Below, one piece after another: positions 61,293-64,000 of a DNA stretch of 64,000 bases. Each line of letters opens with the position of its first letter. Positions within the stretch are counted from its first letter, which is position 1. Origin of the DNA: Proteiniclasticum aestuarii (GTDB taxonomy: Bacteria > Bacillota > Clostridia > Clostridiales > Clostridiaceae); the NCBI RefSeq assembly GCF_017368455.1, contig NZ_JAFNJU010000006.1, forward strand, positions 62,001 through 126,000, in the 5' to 3' direction. The translations under genes and the position numbers were made by a program. Under the pieces are notes generated by a model. It searched no databases. It saw only the letters and a program-made list of their open reading frames with translations, and was not told the origin of the DNA.

Positions 61293-62626
61293 CTTTTCTT
61301 GAAAACATTTATGAGGCAGGCGTCATCGGAGAAGGAGGCGCAGGGTTTCCGACCCATATCAAATATGCGGCCAGTCCCAGGTATCTCCTGATCAACGCAG
61401 CCGAATGCGAACCCCTTCTTCATACGGATAAGTACCAGATGGAAATCTTCTACAAGGAGATGCTCGAGGCCATTCAGGAAGCGAAGAACTTTCTGAAGGC
61501 GGAGCGGGCGGTCCTTGCTACCAAGAAGAAATATCAGGATCTCATCGCGTTATTCGAACAGGAGATCCGGGATAAAAGCTATGACATCGAGCTGTTCTCC
61601 ATGGATAATTTCTATCCTGCAGGAGATGAGCAGATCACCATTTACGAAGCCTTTCAGAAAGCGGTTCCGGCAGGGGGAATTCCCCTTCAGGTGGACATCG
61701 TGGTATCCAACATCGCCACCATGAAAAGCATCTATGATGCACAGAAAGGGCTGCCCGTGACGGAGAAGTACATCACCGTCACAGGAGAAGTGAAGGAGCC
61801 GAAGATCATCAAGGTGCCCATCGGCATCACCATCGCCAAGTGCATAGAAGCTGTGGGTGGAAGCACACTAGATAATTACATGGTCCTCACGGGAGGACCC
61901 ATGATGGGCAGATTTCTGACCCAGGAAGAAGCGGAAATCGCCGTGGTCCGAAAGACCTCGGGGGGTATCATTCTGATTCCCAAGGATCATGCTCTGGTGG
62001 AAAGAGGGAACAAGTCTCTTTTAGCCATCAAGAATGAAACAAGAGCCGCCTGCATCCAGTGCAATTTCTGCACCCAGTATTGTCCCAGATATCTCATCGG
62101 ACATCCCCTTCACCCCCATAAGATCATGCGAGCCTTCGGCGTGAATGATGTCTATGATGAGAAATTTGCGGAAGCGGCCCTATGCTGCGAATGCGGCATA
62201 TGCGAACTTTTCGCCTGTCCCATGAACATTTCTCCTCGAATCGTCAACAGTTTCCTGAAAAAGGAACTGAGAAAAAACGGCATCAAGGTGGAATTTCAGA
62301 CCGGACCGGCACTTCCTGAAAGAGAAAACAGATACGTGCCCATAGACAGGCTCTTATCCAGACTCGATATCAGGAAATACTATGACAGGGGAAAACCTTC
62401 CTACATGGAAGTGACCACGGACAAGGTGACCATTCCGCTGGGGCAGCATATCGGGAAACCCGCCACTGCCTGCGTAGCGGTGGGAGACTTCGTCACGAAG
62501 GGACAGGTCATAGGAGAAATAGAAATGAAAGACATGGGGGCACGTGTCCATGCGTCCATCACAGGTAGAGTAACCCATGTGGACCATGCGGTGACCATAG
62601 AATCCGAAAGGAGGGAAGAAGCTTGA
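61289..62626 (+). CDS. PduS-like cobalamin reductase / RnfC-like SLBB protein
   Basis: A 445-residue Fe-S flavoprotein. GEGGAGFPTHIKY near residues 14-26 is the NuoF/RnfC-type nucleotide-binding loop, and an SLBB domain spans ~160-245. Two [4Fe-4S] sites follow: CIQCNFCTQYC (255-265) and CCECGICELFAC (299-310). A C-terminal lipoyl/RnfC-like barrel ends the protein. Salmonella PduS reduces cobalamin for the adenosyltransferase and binds PduT, whose homologue is the next gene. The TTG start overlaps eutN by 4 nt. Confidence 0.88.
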   Translation: MTFLENIYEAGVIGEGGAGFPTHIKYAASPRYLLINAAECEPLLHTDKYQMEIFYKEMLEAIQEAKNFLKAERAVLATKKKYQDLIALFEQEIRDKSYDIELFSMDNFYPAGDEQITIYEAFQKAVPAGGIPLQVDIVVSNIATMKSIYDAQKGLPVTEKYITVTGEVKEPKIIKVPIGITIAKCIEAVGGSTLDNYMVLTGGPMMGRFLTQEEAEIAVVRKTSGGIILIPKDHALVERGNKSLLAIKNETRAACIQCNFCTQYCPRYLIGHPLHPHKIMRAFGVNDVYDEKFAEAALCCECGICELFACPMNISPRIVNSFLKKELRKNGIKVEFQTGPALPERENRYVPIDRLLSRLDIRKYYDRGKPSYMEVTTDKVTIPLGQHIGKPATACVAVGDFVTKGQVIGEIEMKDMGARVHASITGRVTHVDHAVTIESERREEA

Positions 62627-63168
62627 AAACCATAGGAATGCTGGAATTCACCAGTATATGCAGAGGCATCGAGGCGGCAGATACCATGATCAAAGCCGGA
62701 GATGTGGAACTTGTCACAGCAAAGACCGCCTGTCCGGGCAAATACATGATCATCGTCACCGGCGATGTGGGCGCTGTGAAGGCATCCGTTGCAGCCGGGG
62801 AAGAAGTGGGTAAGCACTATATTGTGGACAGACTGGTTCTTGCCAATGCGCATCCTCAGACCATACGAAGCGTACAGGGTGTAAATGATGTGAAATTCTT
62901 TGATGCACTCGGCGTCATGGAGTTCTACTCACTGACCAGTGCCGTATGCGCGGCTGACGCTGCCGTGAAGTCCGGTCTTATAGAACTCATCGAGATCAGA
63001 CTGGGCATGGCCATCGGTGGAAAAGCTTTCGTCACGCTCACAGGAGATGTGGGATCCGTCAAGGCAGCCATAGATGCCGGAAGGAGGGCTTCCATGAAGG
63101 AAGGACTGCTTCTTGAGTCTGTGGTGATTCCATCCCCAAACAAAGAACTGTATGACAAATTACTGTAG
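62623..63168 (+). CDS. PduT-like tandem-BMC shell protein with Fe-S pore cysteine
   Basis: A 181-residue shell protein of two BMC domains (residues ~4-90 and ~95-180) that forms trimers. The sequence AKTACPGKYMIIVTGDVGA puts C37 where Salmonella PduT has the cysteine binding a [4Fe-4S] cluster in the pore. The LVLANAHP and AVC-AADAAVKS segments also match PduT. The TTG start overlaps the pduS-like gene by 4 nt, in keeping with the electron-transfer partnership. Confidence 0.92.
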   Translation: MKTIGMLEFTSICRGIEAADTMIKAGDVELVTAKTACPGKYMIIVTGDVGAVKASVAAGEEVGKHYIVDRLVLANAHPQTIRSVQGVNDVKFFDALGVMEFYSLTSAVCAADAAVKSGLIELIEIRLGMAIGGKAFVTLTGDVGSVKAAIDAGRRASMKEGLLLESVVIPSPNKELYDKLL

Positions 63169-63188
63169 GAGACAAGGAGGTCTTTGAA

Positions 63189-63485
63189 ATGAGCAGGACC
63201 CTCATTACCAGACAGAACTACAGGGAATTTTTGGCCCCCGATGGGAAATCCGTAAACATATGCAGCGGAATGATCCTTACACCGGGTGCAAAAGACTTTC
63301 TGAGAGAACAGCAGATCAGAATCATTTATGAGGATCAGAAGAAGGAAGAACCGGGCAGAAAATGTTCAGAGGAAGTGAAAGACTGTCCGCTGACAGACCG
63401 GGTCTACCGGATGATGAAAGAGGAATTTGGCACTGACGACCGTAACCTGGCACAGAAAATCGCGCGATTGATTACAATTGAATAG
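63189..63485 (+). CDS. Small eut-operon protein with ITP module, function unknown
   Basis: A 98-residue protein. Its N-terminal half (LITRQNYREFL, then LTPGAKDFLREQQIRIIY at 30-47) is the same module as at the N-terminus of EutT and EutQ-type proteins. The C-terminal half (DCPLTDRVYRMMKEEFGTDD) is helical. It contains no catalytic motif. ACAAGGAGG precedes the ATG. It may be a stand-alone assembly or targeting module. Confidence 0.65.
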   Translation: MSRTLITRQNYREFLAPDGKSVNICSGMILTPGAKDFLREQQIRIIYEDQKKEEPGRKCSEEVKDCPLTDRVYRMMKEEFGTDDRNLAQKIARLITIE

Positions 63486-63498
63486 GGGGGAATAACAA

Positions 63499-64000
63499 AT
63501 GCAAATCAACGACATTATCATCTATATCATGGTCATATTCATGGCTTTGGGGGCACTGGATAAAGTCATCGGCAACAAATTCGGACTCGGAGAAAAGTTT
63601 GATGAAGGTATCATGGCCATGGGTACACTGGCCGTAGCCATGATCGGTGTCATCTCCATTGCACCGGTCCTTGCGAAGATTCTCGGGCCGGTCATCGAGC
63701 CTGTGTATGCATTCCTGGGGGCGGACCCCGCCATGTTTGCCACCACACTGCTGGCCAATGACATGGGCGGATATCCTTTGGCCATGGAACTGGCGAAGAC
63801 CCAGGAAGCTGGACTTTTCGCCGGACTCATCGTCGGCGCCATGATGGGACCCACCATCGTATTCACCATTCCGGTAGCCCTTGGAATCATCAAGAAAGAA
63901 GATCATCCATACCTGGCTAAAGGTGTCCTTGCCGGTATCATCACCATTCCCATCGGATCCTTTGTCGGTGGTCTGGTTGCAGGATTCAGCTTCGGTATGG
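63499..64000 (+). CDS. eutH: Ethanolamine transporter EutH, 5' part
   Basis: The first 167 codons of a membrane transporter, cut by the right edge. EutH signatures are present: MALGALDKVIGNKFGLGEKFDEGIM-type start, IGVISIAPVLAKILGPVIEPVY, and LANDMGGYPLAMELA. Four or five membrane helices are already visible. GGGGGGAATAAC precedes the ATG at 63499. EutH imports protonated ethanolamine at low pH or low concentration. Confidence 0.95.
   Translation, partial: MQINDIIIYIMVIFMALGALDKVIGNKFGLGEKFDEGIMAMGTLAVAMIGVISIAPVLAKILGPVIEPVYAFLGADPAMFATTLLANDMGGYPLAMELAKTQEAGLFAGLIVGAMMGPTIVFTIPVALGIIKKEDHPYLAKGVLAGIITIPIGSFVGGLVAGFSFGM

Noticed and set aside
1-64000. CRISPR arrays, rRNA and tRNA genes
   Set aside because: I found no regularly spaced repeats, no rRNA-like stretches and no tRNA cloverleaf or anticodon-arm pattern.

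Overview
The window reads as a chromosomal segment of an anaerobic, fermentative, low-to-mid GC Firmicute of the class Clostridia. The evidence is strong AGGAGG ribosome sites, frequent GTG and TTG starts, a PRD-type PTS regulator, a EutV/EutW two-component system of the Gram-positive type, and oxygen-sensitive Fe-S and flavin enzymes. I see no rRNA, tRNA, CRISPR array, phage or intact transposon. Most of the sequence is of even composition. One AT-rich patch at about 48.1-49.7 kb stands out as a likely acquired island.

Layout. 0-2.3 kb: the 3' end of a gene with a beta-sandwich tail and an MDR oxidoreductase bracketed by two related hairpins. 2.4-7.1 kb: an 895-residue FAD/Fe-S oxidoreductase with a coupled membrane protein, divergent from an AraC regulator. 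7.5-11.05 kb: a four-gene redox operon (NTF2-like, SDR, desaturase-like flavoprotein, flavodoxin). 11.2-13.6 kb: DUF969, DUF979 and pyrrolidone-carboxylate peptidase, a pyroglutamate (5-oxoproline) module. 14.5-15.2 kb: a YitT-type membrane protein. 15.9-24.6 kb: an Fe-dependent alcohol dehydrogenase, PRD regulator, epimerase-like barrel, HAD phosphatase, UPF0303 protein, M20 dipeptidase and a glucose-family PTS EIICB. 24.8-25.9 kb: an extended SDR, followed by a 1.2-kb stretch without genes.

27.1-35.2 kb: a peptide-type ABC transporter (five genes) continuous with DUF917, DUF1177 and AroM-like genes, ending in a strong terminator. 35.3-48.05 kb: a second Dpp-type ABC transporter followed by an N-acetylneuraminate lyase-like aldolase, an FAD flavoprotein, a Gfo/Idh oxidoreductase, NanE, a ROK kinase (NanK), an RpiR regulator and a YhcH/NanQ-like protein. 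This is a sialic-acid uptake and catabolism cluster; the flavoprotein is its unexpected member.

49.6-64.0 kb: an ethanolamine-utilisation microcompartment operon in the order eutS, eutP, eutV, eutW, eutA, eutB, eutC, eutL, a BMC protein with a SAP-like tail, eutE, eutM, eutT, a TIGR02536-like protein, eutN, pduS-like, pduT-like, a small ITP-module protein and eutH (cut by the window end). Two ANTAR-type antiterminators can be read directly, one before eutS and one before eutA; each has two hairpins with A1/G4 hexaloops and an overlapping terminator. EutV bound to these would couple expression to ethanolamine sensed by EutW. Ethanolamine is split by EutBC to acetaldehyde and ammonia, and EutE makes acetyl-CoA. 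EutT, EutA and probably the PduS/PduT pair keep adenosylcobalamin and redox centres active inside the shell.

The most notable structural signals are: a common 12-residue amphipathic motif at the N-terminus of EutC, the N-terminus of the TIGR02536-like protein and the C-terminus of EutE (probable cargo-targeting helices); an ITPxAR module repeated in three eut-operon proteins; a shell protein carrying an acidic linker and a nucleic-acid-binding-like domain; a Shine-Dalgarno/start pair of nanE separated by a perfect hairpin; and an AT-rich two-gene island of unknown function between the sialic-acid and ethanolamine loci.
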